Shown: positions 46,948-55,769 of the stretch, in pieces | How the letters are laid out: each line of letters opens with the position of its first letter | Position numbering within the stretch: the stretch's first letter is position 1 | From: Marinobacterium lacunae | Lineage (GTDB): Bacteria; Pseudomonadota; Gammaproteobacteria; Pseudomonadales; Balneatricaceae | DNA length: 64,000 bases | Assembly (NCBI RefSeq): GCF_000705555.1 | Contig: NZ_JMQN01000059.1 | Location: 62,001 to 126,000 of the forward strand | Direction: 5' to 3' | The notes under the pieces: generated by a model | The model's database searches: none | What the model was told of the DNA's origin: nothing | The model's input: only the letters and a program-made list of their open reading frames with translations | Position numbers and translations under genes: made by a program

Positions 46948-48396
46948 TCAATCATTGGCAGCTTTCTTTATCATTGAATTAGCGGCTTTTTCTGCTACTT
47001 CCTGAATGGGAGGCTTGTCGCCGTGGCGTTTATCCAAAGTCTCTGCTGCGTTGTAGGCGATTGTATCGATTGATCGCTTAATAAGACTTTGAAGCATCTC
47101 TGGATCAGTAGCGTTCAATGCTTCAATTTGTTGCTTATAGGAGTGATATGACTTGGCGAGAGCTTCTTTATGAGCATATTCTTGTTGCAAACGATGGCAT
47201 TCGCTGCGTCTTTTGGAAGCGTAGAATGCGAGCCACAAAATAGGGGCGTACGCTGGAAGTTTGTAGAGGAAGCTCTGAATTAATGCTTCCCAACCTGTTA
47301 AATGAGCGAAACTGATGATGCTCTCGCCTCCAATACCATCAATTGACAACAAAAATGATATTAATACGAGTCCCCCTATCGATCCGTAGAAAAGCCAGTT
47401 GGCAGAACGAATGGGTTGTTCAAAAGATTTCTTCATATCGTGGTAAGCATGTGCCAGCCCCGCTGATGTTGCACCGGGGAGCAAAGAGTTTATTTGCTCA
47501 TTTAGCGCTTTGTACTGTACGTTCTGCTCGGCTGCGAAATCTTTCAACTCTTTCTTTCTAGCTTCGAGCTCACCAGATAAGCCTTTGTCTTCACTATCGC
47601 TGTCAGGGTCTCCGAATGATTTAATATAAAATTCAGACAGCGCCTCCGTTTTTTTGCGAACATTTGAGAGGAGATCAGTGATAGTTTGCTTTTCTGTCTC
47701 AACGTGCTCTTTAGCGGTTGCAATTTGCTGCTTTATAGGAGGACTGTCATCGCTGCCTACATAAATATCCTCATGGTAGCCCGAAATTTTTTGGTTTAAG
47801 CTTTCCGCTTCATCTACTAACGTTTGGAGCCTATTTTCAGTGCCTAAATTGTTTTCATCTCCAAAGACTTTCCCTTCAAAATCGCAGGCCCTACCGTGTA
47901 TGCGAGATATTTCAGAAAGGAGTTTCTTTCCATTTTCATCACTGTCTTGAATCGATTTTTTAATTTGTTGAACTTCGTTATTGAGAGTTAGGAATCGTGA
48001 AGAAATCTTTTCGGCCGCATCAGTCGTTGCTTCCCGCAAAGCAATAGCCGCATCGCCGGCTGACACCATATATGGACGAATATAGGCTAAAAGATTATCT
48101 GCATGATTATTCGCCTGCTCTATGTGTTGGGCGTTTCTATTTGCGTTGTATTGAGCCAATTGCTGCTTGCACGCATCACATTGCTTGCTGAAGTTAACCC
48201 AAATTGATGTGGGAATAAGCTCTGGATCGAGAGTATCCATTAAACCGTCTAGGAATCTAACAGCTTTCCTAATTCGTTCTAGCTCTTGGGTAGGTCCAAT
48301 AGCCGTTTCGTCATCGAGCGTTAAACTATCGATAACTTCTTGTAGAGAATGTAAAAGGGCGTATCGTTGATTAAATTGATCAGTCCATCTAGACAT
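46948..48396 (-). CDS. coiled-coil protein with two membrane segments
   Basis: 482 residues. Residues 30-320 are almost wholly helical and charged, with long heptad-like stretches. Two membrane helices follow (LFYGSIGGLVLISFLLSI and LPAYAPILWLAFYASKRR), then a short helical cytoplasmic tail. The bulk is probably cytoplasmic, anchored by the hairpin. It resembles membrane-tethered coiled-coil proteins of defence loci, but I do not recognise the family. It lies between hsdS and the CPCC pair. Confidence 0.75.
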   Translation of the reverse strand: MSRWTDQFNQRYALLHSLQEVIDSLTLDDETAIGPTQELERIRKAVRFLDGLMDTLDPELIPTSIWVNFSKQCDACKQQLAQYNANRNAQHIEQANNHADNLLAYIRPYMVSAGDAAIALREATTDAAEKISSRFLTLNNEVQQIKKSIQDSDENGKKLLSEISRIHGRACDFEGKVFGDENNLGTENRLQTLVDEAESLNQKISGYHEDIYVGSDDSPPIKQQIATAKEHVETEKQTITDLLSNVRKKTEALSEFYIKSFGDPDSDSEDKGLSGELEARKKELKDFAAEQNVQYKALNEQINSLLPGATSAGLAHAYHDMKKSFEQPIRSANWLFYGSIGGLVLISFLLSIDGIGGESIISFAHLTGWEALIQSFLYKLPAYAPILWLAFYASKRRSECHRLQQEYAHKEALAKSYHSYKQQIEALNATDPEMLQSLIKRSIDTIAYNAAETLDKRHGDKPPIQEVAEKAANSMIKKAAND

Positions 48397-48492
48397 TTAG
48401 TTGTTCCTTAACTTATCGAGGCTGAAAAAATAAGATTTCAGCAATCTTTAGCAGAGTTTATCTTCTTCAAACCTTGACGTGGCTGGACCATC

Positions 48493-49887
48493 TTATACAT
48501 AGGCAGCGTCCTGTGATTCGGTCCGCGGTTCCTCGGTATCAGGTAGAGTCAGCTTGCCGGACAGGAGTTTGGGGAGGAGGGTGTCGCGTAATGTAGTGAG
48601 TGATTCTGTCTCATTACGCCGTGCTTCCATCTCCTGAGATAAGGGGCTTGCGAGCTGATCAAACCGTTCAATGATAGCTACTGGGAAATGCGGCACTTCA
48701 AGTCTATACACATTGTTCCGGTTCAAGCCCGGAACTGCGGCATCGGTATTCATGTTCTCCAACCCCAAGGTTTGAAGTAGGTAGTAGGAGAATAGCAATG
48801 TACAGTCATTCTTAACGGTCACGTAGTACGTTGTATCAATTGGGAAGAAGTCTTGATTCTCCCAGTAAATACTACCTACTGTACCCTTGCGACCGACTAT
48901 GATGCCGGGGCCTGAGACCAATGCCTTGTTATGGCTACCAGTTATTCCGCCAGACCCGTAAACGGGATACTCGCCCTCGACTCTCTCCGTTTTTTTGAGA
49001 GCCTTTCCGTATGCTAAATCAAGGTAGTGTTCAATTCGGACGGGATACCATCCATCCGGTATCTCACCCAGCTCACTGTCCTGCATGGCGGACGGGAAGA
49101 GTTCGGCAGTGGCGCGCAGTTCGGCGTAATGCTCCGGCTTCTCGGCCTGCATCTGGGTCAGTTGCCCCGCGTCCTTACCCGAGATCGCCTGCATAGCGGC
49201 CAGAAGGGCGTCGTCATCGGTGCCCCCGGCGTCCAGTGCGGCAATCTTGGCATTGACTGGCTCGAAGTTGACGAACCAGCTCTTGAAGATAGCCTGTGCC
49301 ATCTGTTCGAGGGTCTGGTTGATCTGGTGATTGAGCTGGATTTTGTTCGTTAGATTTGTCGCTATAGACGCAATGGCTTTACGCGTCTCTGTTGGTGGAA
49401 GCAGTATCGGGATATCACGAACGTCTTTTAGGTTCAGCGTTTTCTGGACGGTGGTGTTTGCACGGACATCGAGAAAGTGCTTTGTCTCACTCGACTGTAG
49501 GCAGATGTTAATCCATTCGCAGCCAATGTCATCAGAGGGGCGAATCACAGCTATCGCACGTGGCACGTTCCAGCCTACAAGTTCGTCTCGTGCTATAACG
49601 CTTTGTCCTGTTGAACCGACAAGTGTTAGCAGAACCTCTCCTCCCTTGAGGCGAGTTCTTTGGTACTTGGCTTCGATTTCCGGTGATACACGCAGGACCT
49701 CACGCAGATCGACTTGTCCATTATTGATATTATTAACTCGGATGATGGGGATGCCGTCATCACAATGTTGGCCGGGCTGTACTATTCCATAGGAAATATT
49801 CCTGTCAGTTGTACAATCAAGCAGACGTCTGCAATCCCATCCGTTCGGGACGGTAACGAACTCAGAAGGGTTGTATTCAGCACTCAT
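48493..49887 (-). CDS. hsdS: type I restriction-modification specificity subunit
   Basis: 464 residues. It has two target recognition domains (about residues 10-190 and 285-435), each followed by a conserved helix: IQLNHQINQTLEQMAQAIFKSWFVNFEPV after the first and MEARRNETESLTTLRDTLLPKLLSGKL after the second. It determines the split recognition sequence. Its start overlaps the hsdM stop by 11 nt. No second hsdS or invertible cassette is seen. Confidence 0.93.
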   Translation of the reverse strand: MSAEYNPSEFVTVPNGWDCRRLLDCTTDRNISYGIVQPGQHCDDGIPIIRVNNINNGQVDLREVLRVSPEIEAKYQRTRLKGGEVLLTLVGSTGQSVIARDELVGWNVPRAIAVIRPSDDIGCEWINICLQSSETKHFLDVRANTTVQKTLNLKDVRDIPILLPPTETRKAIASIATNLTNKIQLNHQINQTLEQMAQAIFKSWFVNFEPVNAKIAALDAGGTDDDALLAAMQAISGKDAGQLTQMQAEKPEHYAELRATAELFPSAMQDSELGEIPDGWYPVRIEHYLDLAYGKALKKTERVEGEYPVYGSGGITGSHNKALVSGPGIIVGRKGTVGSIYWENQDFFPIDTTYYVTVKNDCTLLFSYYLLQTLGLENMNTDAAVPGLNRNNVYRLEVPHFPVAIIERFDQLASPLSQEMEARRNETESLTTLRDTLLPKLLSGKLTLPDTEEPRTESQDAAYV

Positions 49888-51583
49888 ACCCTAGCGCCCC
49901 CAGATTCCGCTTAATCTCAGCCTCCAGACGATCACTCTCAGCAAATTGCTCGCGTAGCTGCTCGGTCAGTCTCGTCATCTTGTCCGCGAACGGCTCGCCG
50001 TCGTCCTCCTGATCCGGTGCACCGACGTAGCGGCCCGGTGTCAGGACGAAGTCGTGCTTCTCGATTTGCAGGAAGTCGACGGCAGCGCAGTACCCGGCCA
50101 CGTCCTCATAGCCCTCACCGGTGCGCCATGCATGGAAGGTGTCCGCCACCCGGCGGATGTCGTCAGCGGTGAAGTCACGCAGTACACGGTCCTTCATGTA
50201 ACCGAGGTTGCGGGCGTCTATGAACAGCACCTCGTCACGACGGTCGCATTTCTTGCCGTCCTTGCCGGATTTATCTTTGGTCAGGAACCAGATACAGGCC
50301 GGTATCTGGGTGTTTGTGAACAACTGTCCCGGCAGGGCGACCATACACTCGACGAGGTCCTCTTCGATCAGGCGCTTACGAATCTCGCCTTCGGTGTTGG
50401 TGTTGGAACTCATGGAACCGTTGGCCAACAGCAGCGCCATGCTGCCCGTCGGGGCGAGGTGGTGGATCATGTGCTGCATCCATGCGAAGTTGGCGTTGCC
50501 TTGCGGCGGGGTGCCGTACTTCCAGCGGACGTCCTCAGCCAGTGATTCGCTCCACCAGTCCTTCATGTTGAACGGTGGGTTGGCCATAACGAAGTCGGCT
50601 CGCATGTCCGGGTGCTGGTCGTCGAGGAAGGTGTCGGCGTTCTTCTTGCCGAAGTTGAAGTCGATACCCCGGATCGCCATGTTCATGGCTGCTAGCCGCC
50701 AAGTGGTGGGGTTAGACTCTTGCCCGTATACGGAGATGTGCTTCTTCTGCTCGGCGGCGTCGTAGTGCTGATCCTTGGCGTGCTCTTCGATGAACTTGTC
50801 ACTGGAGACGAAGAACCCGCCAGACCCCATGGCTGGGTCGTAGACGCGCCCGGAGTAGGGCTCCAGCATCTCGACGATCAGGGTGACGATGCTCTTGGGG
50901 GTGTAATACTGTCCACCTTGCTTGCCTTCCGCCAGTGCAAACTGTCCGAGGAAATACTCGTACACATGGCCGAGGATATCTTTGCTGTGCAGGTGTAGCG
51001 GTTCTCCGTTATACACCGGCTTGGTGAACGATGTGTCCGAGAAGGTGTTGATCAGGCCCAGCAGCTTGTCGTTGTCCAGCTGGTACTGGCTGATGCGGTT
51101 CAAAATGCCTTTGAGCTTGATGTTGCTGCGCTCGATCTCTTCCAGCGCGTTGTCGATCAGCCATGACACGGAACGCAGTTTTACGTCGTTACCGGCTTCG
51201 TCTTGCCAGAGCACAGTGCCGACCGGCAGCACCGCTTTCTCCTTCAGTGTGCTCCAGCGGGCGGCCTTAGGCACCCAGAACACATTGGCTTCACGGTAGT
51301 AGTCCAGTACCTCCAGCTCGTTCCGCAGCGCTTGCTGGTAGTCGGTGTCGCTGTCGTAATCGTCACGGGGCAGGTAGTAGATGTTGTCGTCATCGTCGGT
51401 CTGGAACTGCTCCAGCAGCGATTCCTGACGTTCCTCGAATGCATCAGAGACATACTTCAGGAAGATCAGTCCCAGCACCACGTGCTTGTAGTTGGCGGCA
51501 TCAAGGTTGGAGCGCAGCTTGTCGGCGGCTTTCCACAGCTTGGCGTCAAGATCGTTGAGGAATTGCTGTTCCGTGTTGTTCAT
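49877..51583 (-). CDS. hsdM: type I modification methyltransferase subunit M
   Basis: 568 residues. The N-terminal HsdM helical domain (KLWKAADKLRSNLDAANYK) is followed by the SAM site DPAMGSGG (249-256) and the N6-adenine catalytic motif NPPF (335-338). It methylates adenines at the site set by HsdS and forms the R2M2S complex. Its ATG overlaps the stop of a small upstream ORF by 4 nt. Confidence 0.95.
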   Translation of the reverse strand: MNNTEQQFLNDLDAKLWKAADKLRSNLDAANYKHVVLGLIFLKYVSDAFEERQESLLEQFQTDDDDNIYYLPRDDYDSDTDYQQALRNELEVLDYYREANVFWVPKAARWSTLKEKAVLPVGTVLWQDEAGNDVKLRSVSWLIDNALEEIERSNIKLKGILNRISQYQLDNDKLLGLINTFSDTSFTKPVYNGEPLHLHSKDILGHVYEYFLGQFALAEGKQGGQYYTPKSIVTLIVEMLEPYSGRVYDPAMGSGGFFVSSDKFIEEHAKDQHYDAAEQKKHISVYGQESNPTTWRLAAMNMAIRGIDFNFGKKNADTFLDDQHPDMRADFVMANPPFNMKDWWSESLAEDVRWKYGTPPQGNANFAWMQHMIHHLAPTGSMALLLANGSMSSNTNTEGEIRKRLIEEDLVECMVALPGQLFTNTQIPACIWFLTKDKSGKDGKKCDRRDEVLFIDARNLGYMKDRVLRDFTADDIRRVADTFHAWRTGEGYEDVAGYCAAVDFLQIEKHDFVLTPGRYVGAPDQEDDGEPFADKMTRLTEQLREQFAESDRLEAEIKRNLGALGYEC

Positions 51584-51894
51584 GCGGTGTCTCGTGTGTT
51601 TTCAGATTGAGCGGCATCGAGATTCGGGGCTACAAAACCGGGTGCCAGCGTCATGTTGGGTATCAGGTAGTCATGGCCATGCAGACTGTAGCCAGCGGTA
51701 CAGCCTACGTTCGAACGCCGTAAAAGGTGATGGCTTTTAAGGGCGAAGCGCACCTCTAGATGGAGGGGGCGGCAAGTCATTCCGGAACTAAGGGCGATAG
51801 GCTCTGGATACTGGAGAGCAGGGTGAGGACCTAGCGCGAAATATTCTGATTTCAGCTGAGAAACATCCTGTAACTTACTGATTGTTTTGATCAT
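51580..51894 (-). CDS. small ORF translationally coupled to hsdM
   Basis: 104 residues ending in an ATGA overlap with hsdM, which suggests real coupling, but the start has weak upstream SD sequence. Sequence is unremarkable (AGYSLHGHDYLIPNMTLAPGF). It could be a leader peptide or small regulator. No family recognised. Confidence 0.4.
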   Translation of the reverse strand: MIKTISKLQDVSQLKSEYFALGPHPALQYPEPIALSSGMTCRPLHLEVRFALKSHHLLRRSNVGCTAGYSLHGHDYLIPNMTLAPGFVAPNLDAAQSENTRDTA

Positions 51895-52226
51895 CCTTGT
51901 GCTCGTTACTCGCGCCCAGAGAACGCAAATTACATCTGCTGACTAGGGCTGTCAATTTGATAAGCCTTTTGCGGCGATACCAGCAGGAGTTTAGGTAGAA
52001 ACGTAGAATCCATGCGCTTCCCGGCACGTTAAATGTCGTTGGTCTGAGCCTGAATCAGTTGACATCAAAAGCTTCTTTGGACAGTATCAACGTCAATGCA
52101 GCGCAAGCTGCATGGGCTAGATGAGGCCCGAGCCCTAACTCTATTCATCGTCAAAGCACACTCCCACGTCTTTCATTCATTTGAATTGACTGCGGGTAAA
52201 TAGGGTATGCGCAGTGGAGAATTCAG
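51895..52226. other. gene-poor gap upstream of the R-M operon
   Basis: 332 bp between the small hsdM leader ORF and the next rightward gene. It should hold the R-M promoter. The only structure I see is a 7-bp hairpin with a GCAA tetraloop (ATGCAGC-GCAA-GCTGCAT) at 52096-52113. No coding potential is evident. Confidence 0.5.
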
Positions 52227-52814
52227 ATGAAAATCGCCTCTAAGCAGGAGTTTAACTCCCTCGTTAGCTCCCTGAAGTCCATTCTTGCCGCTCTCAACGC
52301 ACCTGTAAAGACATCACGTCTGCAAGACATATTCGCTCAGTCTCTTGGATACAAATCCGCGAATGGCCTGTTGAATTCGGCGTTGCCAAAGGATTTTGTG
52401 CTGACCGAAGAGCAGGGCGTCAGACTGTCCACTTTGCTGGCCCAAAACCACAACATTGCTGATGTTGATGGCTACTCTTTGCTCCGTGAGCTTGAGAGCA
52501 AGCACCAGAGCTACTCGACTGTGTGGGGTAGCGACCATAAGTGTTATCCATCAGAGATTTCGGAAAACGAGAACTATTGGTATCTGACCGAAAACGGATG
52601 GCTCCCGTGGTGCGAAATGGACTTCTCAAAAATGAGAGTTGAGCTGAACATCTACAGAGTCATTCATGCGTCATCTCATGCTTTCGGCGGCTCAGCCCGC
52701 CCAATTTGGACCGCTGATATCGGCAGCTATGAGTTTGAGATCGAGGCTAGACGATTGGAACGAAAGTTCGGTGACTGGCCTGATAAAGGGATCATGTATC
52801 CCGTAGTAGGCTAA
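52227..52814 (+). CDS. hypothetical cargo protein near the right transposon end
   Basis: 195 residues starting MKIASKQEFNSLV. The N-terminal helix-rich 60 residues (TSRLQDIFAQSLGYKSANGLLNSAL) resemble a domain found at the start of several plasmid-borne hypothetical proteins. The C-terminal part is Trp- and Tyr-rich (YWYLTENGWLPWCEM). No catalytic motif is seen. It is the last recognisable gene before the right end of the Tn7-like element. Confidence 0.75.
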   Translation: MKIASKQEFNSLVSSLKSILAALNAPVKTSRLQDIFAQSLGYKSANGLLNSALPKDFVLTEEQGVRLSTLLAQNHNIADVDGYSLLRELESKHQSYSTVWGSDHKCYPSEISENENYWYLTENGWLPWCEMDFSKMRVELNIYRVIHASSHAFGGSARPIWTADIGSYEFEIEARRLERKFGDWPDKGIMYPVVG

Positions 52815-53035
52815 TCCACTGGATTGACGACAACCATCAGTCGGTCGGTGCGGTCGGCTGATGGCTTTGCAGCAAAGCAAATCGACATTCGCGCTAGAAC
52901 CAAATTCCTCGGTATCACAGATAACATACCCAACAGACTAATCCTCGCAGAAAGCTAACCCGCGCAAGGATGATGACTGGAAGCGTTTTATTGATCGCTG
53001 CATGCAGCAAACCTCGATAGAAGCGTCAAAGCATC

Positions 53036-53174
53036 GAATTCACACATGTATTGGAAACTTGGGCAGACGCAGAAAGAGCAGGTTCGTCTGGAGCACTGAT
53101 GCCGCATGGCGTGCAGGCGAGATATGAAGTTTCCGATAGGGCTGAATTAATTCAAAGTTGAACTGGAAACGACA
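53036..53174 (-). repeat. right transposon end with two TnsB-type binding repeats
   Basis: The terminal inverted sequence TGTCGTTTCCAGTT ends at 53174. Two copies of the 7-10-6 repeat (GTTTCCA-N10-GAATTM) lie inverted at 53148-53170 and 53036-53058, spaced 112 bp, almost the same as at the left end. The 52815-53035 stretch inside this end shows no reliable gene. Confidence 0.8.
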
Positions 53175-53229
53175 CAACAAAGCAGGTGCCATAACCCCAT
53201 ATCCAAATATCAAATTTAACATAATATAC

Positions 53230-53246
53230 ATTATACGAAGTATAAT
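53230..53246. repeat. palindrome ATTATAC-GAA-GTATAAT near the integrase 3' end
   Basis: Perfect 7-bp arms with a 3-bp centre. It shares 15 consecutive bases (TACATTATACGAAGT) with phage P1 loxP, probably by chance in AT-rich DNA. It lies between the transposon end and the stop of the tyrosine recombinase, so a protein-binding or recombination role is possible. Confidence 0.4.
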
Positions 53247-53308
53247 ATTGAGGCCAAACGGGGCGCTCAGGATATGCAAGAGCCTACTAACCTCTATGCA
53301 TTTCGCTG

Positions 53309-54637
53309 TTAGCGGTCTTCTGATTCAGGCGCATTTCTTCGATAAGAGATCGCTAGATGGTCCAGCGGTTTGTGCGCCGCGGACTCATGGCGCTCCACCC
53401 TTGTGGTGTGAAGATACTGGGATGTGGTGTCGATACTGTCGTGTCCGGCATCGGCTTGAACATGCGACAGCGGCCTGTTGTTTAGATTGATGTCGTGCGA
53501 TATACCCGTATGCCGAATGCTGTGCGGTGTCATCTGGCGCATCTCCTGCGCATCCTGATGAAAGCCATCCTGTTCGGCATTGTCGGCCGCTTGCTGAATC
53601 ACACGGTCAATCGATTCCCTGATCTGTCTAATGCCCAGATTGGCGTTAACAAGACCTGCATCGCGACCACGGCCAGCCGCCTGGTGTCTGATGAACAGCG
53701 GCGTATCTTCGCTCGGTACCGGTAATGGCCTTATTCCCAGATGGGTTCTGTAACGCTTGAGTGATTCCAGTAGCTGATTGGAAACAGCCACCGTGCGCTT
53801 TTTCCCGCCTTTACTCAGTGGTAGATAGAATCCCCATACGCCAGTCTTTGAATCCCGTCTGAATTGCCCCATAACCGGCGAAAATCCGGGCCTTGCGGCT
53901 ACTTCGGAGATTCTCAGGTAACAGGCATACATAAGGCTGATGAGAAACAGCGTTCTTTCATGTTGCTCAGGCGATTCATCGGCCAATCGTTGTGCGGTAG
54001 ACACAACATACGACCACTGCAACTCTGTGAATGCCTTCACACTCTCGTCGTCGTTGGTCATTTTGAGGTTTTGCGAGAGGCTCTTGAAGCGACCATTGTT
54101 CATCAGCGCCATAGCAGGATTGCGTTCTGTATACTCCTCATTAATCAAGAACGAATAGAACGATGAGAGTATCGAAAGCTTTATTTTCAAGGCTTTATCG
54201 GAGATTGTGTAAGGCAATTCTATACCTTCACGCTTCTTGCCCAGGAATGGCCGCCAAATTGGATTTGGCACCCGCTCAGCTATTTCCTTGCTCAGAACGA
54301 ACTGGGCAACGTTGCGGTACGCGATGAGCGTCTGTGGTGGCTTGAGGCAAAACTCGATGTACCGGCTGAGTGCGCGCCGTGTTATATCGGCCACTGACAC
54401 CTCTTCTATCTCAAACGCCCAAAACAGGAAGGTGGTCAGCTCGCTTCTATAGGTTTTGAAGTTGTTCTCGCTGTGGCGCTGCTCTAACAACCAGTCGACG
54501 GCTAACTCATAAACAAATGCAGCATCATGAACGCGCCTGAGCGTCACATTTGCCAGGTATTGATTAACGGTCGGGTTGCCATCTTCAAGATGCTGCACGG
54601 CATCGAATAGTGGCATGGCGGGCGGAAATGTCTGCAT
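53309..54637 (-). CDS. tyrosine-type site-specific recombinase
   Basis: 442 residues. N-terminal core-binding (SAM-like) domain, then catalytic residues: Arg in LRISEVAARPG, Lys in KGGKKRTVAV, His-x-x-Arg in HSIRHTGISH, His in AGHDSI and Tyr in TSQYLHTTR. All six are present, so it should be active. It lies outside the Tn7-like element. The start codon faces a perfect dif-like palindrome 58 bp upstream, which may be its own recombination site. Confidence 0.92.
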   Translation of the reverse strand: MQTFPPAMPLFDAVQHLEDGNPTVNQYLANVTLRRVHDAAFVYELAVDWLLEQRHSENNFKTYRSELTTFLFWAFEIEEVSVADITRRALSRYIEFCLKPPQTLIAYRNVAQFVLSKEIAERVPNPIWRPFLGKKREGIELPYTISDKALKIKLSILSSFYSFLINEEYTERNPAMALMNNGRFKSLSQNLKMTNDDESVKAFTELQWSYVVSTAQRLADESPEQHERTLFLISLMYACYLRISEVAARPGFSPVMGQFRRDSKTGVWGFYLPLSKGGKKRTVAVSNQLLESLKRYRTHLGIRPLPVPSEDTPLFIRHQAAGRGRDAGLVNANLGIRQIRESIDRVIQQAADNAEQDGFHQDAQEMRQMTPHSIRHTGISHDINLNNRPLSHVQADAGHDSIDTTSQYLHTTRVERHESAAHKPLDHLAISYRRNAPESEDR

Positions 54638-54694
54638 CGCATCTGTACCTGATAGGATGCAAGATAGTCTAGCAAAAACAATGTGTTAAATGCG

Positions 54695-54722
54695 AATGCC
54701 GATAAATAGCATTATCGGCATT
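54695..54722. repeat. dif-like recombination core site
   Basis: AATGCCGATAA-ATAGCA-TTATCGGCATT: perfect 11-bp inverted arms around a 6-bp spacer, the same geometry and the same inner ATAA...TTAT as Xer dif sites. It lies between the integrase start and the LysR stop. It has no T run, so it is not a typical terminator. I propose it as the integrase attachment site. A second copy was not found in the window. Confidence 0.5.
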
Positions 54723-54748
54723 ATCGGGTTGACCGGTGTGCGAGTTAT

Positions 54749-55672
54749 TTAAAGCGCCAATCCAAACGTGTCGGTCTGTTGATCCAGTTTACGGACAATC
54801 TCACCAATAACCTCCCTCACCTTCACGTGCTCAGGCCGTTCGCCATTTTCCGACTTCGACCACAGGGCAAAGTCGCGGCGAGGCCCCGGCTTTCCTTCAA
54901 CCTCGATAAGTTGGTCGGTGTTGATCTCACCCGTCATGAGCGCAAGGCGCGCCGGCAGTCTCACCAGCATATCGGTTGTATTGAGCAGGTGTAGAACTGA
55001 ACGGATGCTGCCGGTAAAGGCCATGCGGGCAGCCTGAGGCCCTGCCAGCTCACCTTGCCCATCCAAAAAACCGGCACTTGCACCTGCAATCATCCATTGC
55101 TGCTGCGCGAGTACTTCAAGTGATACAGGCTTTCCGCTGCCCACTAATGGCGATTTCTTGCCCACAAATACACCGGACCTGTCTTTGAACAAAAGTTCGC
55201 GCTCAAGTGCGCTTTGGGAGACTGTGAGATGAGCCGGCGCCAACAGAAAGTCTAGCTTCCCCTCTTGCAGTAATTGAATCTGAATAGCGGCCGACCCGGT
55301 GCGTAGATGGAATACGTGACGCTTCTCAGACAGGAGGCTCGATGTCATCTCCTTGAAGAACGCAAACTCCCAAAGCGGGTCAATCCCAAGCGTAAACTCG
55401 CTTTGATAGCCGCTGTGCCATTGCCGAATCACCTCTTCTCCATGTTCGGATTCGGCCAGTATGCGCTCCCCGATCTGAGCCAGGCGTGCACCAACTTCAG
55501 TAGGCGTAACGCCATAACGGGTGCGGGTCAAAACAGGTGCACCCACTTTGGCTTCTATCTGCTGGATCGACCGTGTGAGTGTCGGCTGTGTAATGAAAAG
55601 CTGCTCACACGCACGGCTTAGCGATCCTTGCTTTACCACGATTGCCAATTGCTTCAGTAGGTTAGGATTCAT
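54749..55672 (-). CDS. LysR-type regulator, divergent from mobA
   Basis: 307 residues from MNPNLLKQLAIVV; an in-frame ATG upstream is less likely. N-terminal helix-turn-helix: GSLSRACEQLFITQPTLTRSIQQIE. The effector domain follows. It is divergent from the monooxygenase gene, the usual arrangement for an aromatic-compound regulator, so it probably responds to 3-hydroxybenzoate or a related compound (inference). Confidence 0.9.
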   Translation of the reverse strand: MNPNLLKQLAIVVKQGSLSRACEQLFITQPTLTRSIQQIEAKVGAPVLTRTRYGVTPTEVGARLAQIGERILAESEHGEEVIRQWHSGYQSEFTLGIDPLWEFAFFKEMTSSLLSEKRHVFHLRTGSAAIQIQLLQEGKLDFLLAPAHLTVSQSALERELLFKDRSGVFVGKKSPLVGSGKPVSLEVLAQQQWMIAGASAGFLDGQGELAGPQAARMAFTGSIRSVLHLLNTTDMLVRLPARLALMTGEINTDQLIEVEGKPGPRRDFALWSKSENGERPEHVKVREVIGEIVRKLDQQTDTFGLAL

Positions 55673-55769
55673 GTATGCAAATACTTTTAGTCTTGAGATA
55701 AAAACCAATTATTACCTATATCAGAGTTTTGGCTAGAGTTAGGCAAAACACAAGAAGAGGAACCCCAAC

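Larger units (their letters stand above)
27499..53174. mobile_element. Tn7-like transposon, 25,676 bp, TnsABC-TniQ type
   Basis: The left end reads TGTCGTTTCCAGTT at 27499, and the same 14 bp occurs inverted ending at 53174. CAAC flanks both ends directly (27495-27498 and 53175-53178), which looks like a target duplication, though Tn7 relatives normally give 5 bp. Each end carries two copies of a 23-bp repeat. tnsA-tnsB-tnsC-tniQ sit near the left end. Cargo includes regulators, Fic, TIR, restriction genes and a type I R-M operon. No tnsE is seen. Confidence 0.85.

Noticed and set aside
52880-53125. Stretches that read as broken protein fragments near the right transposon end
   Set aside because: The frame runs through a 23-bp TnsB-type repeat, has no start or ribosome site, and matches no gene I know.
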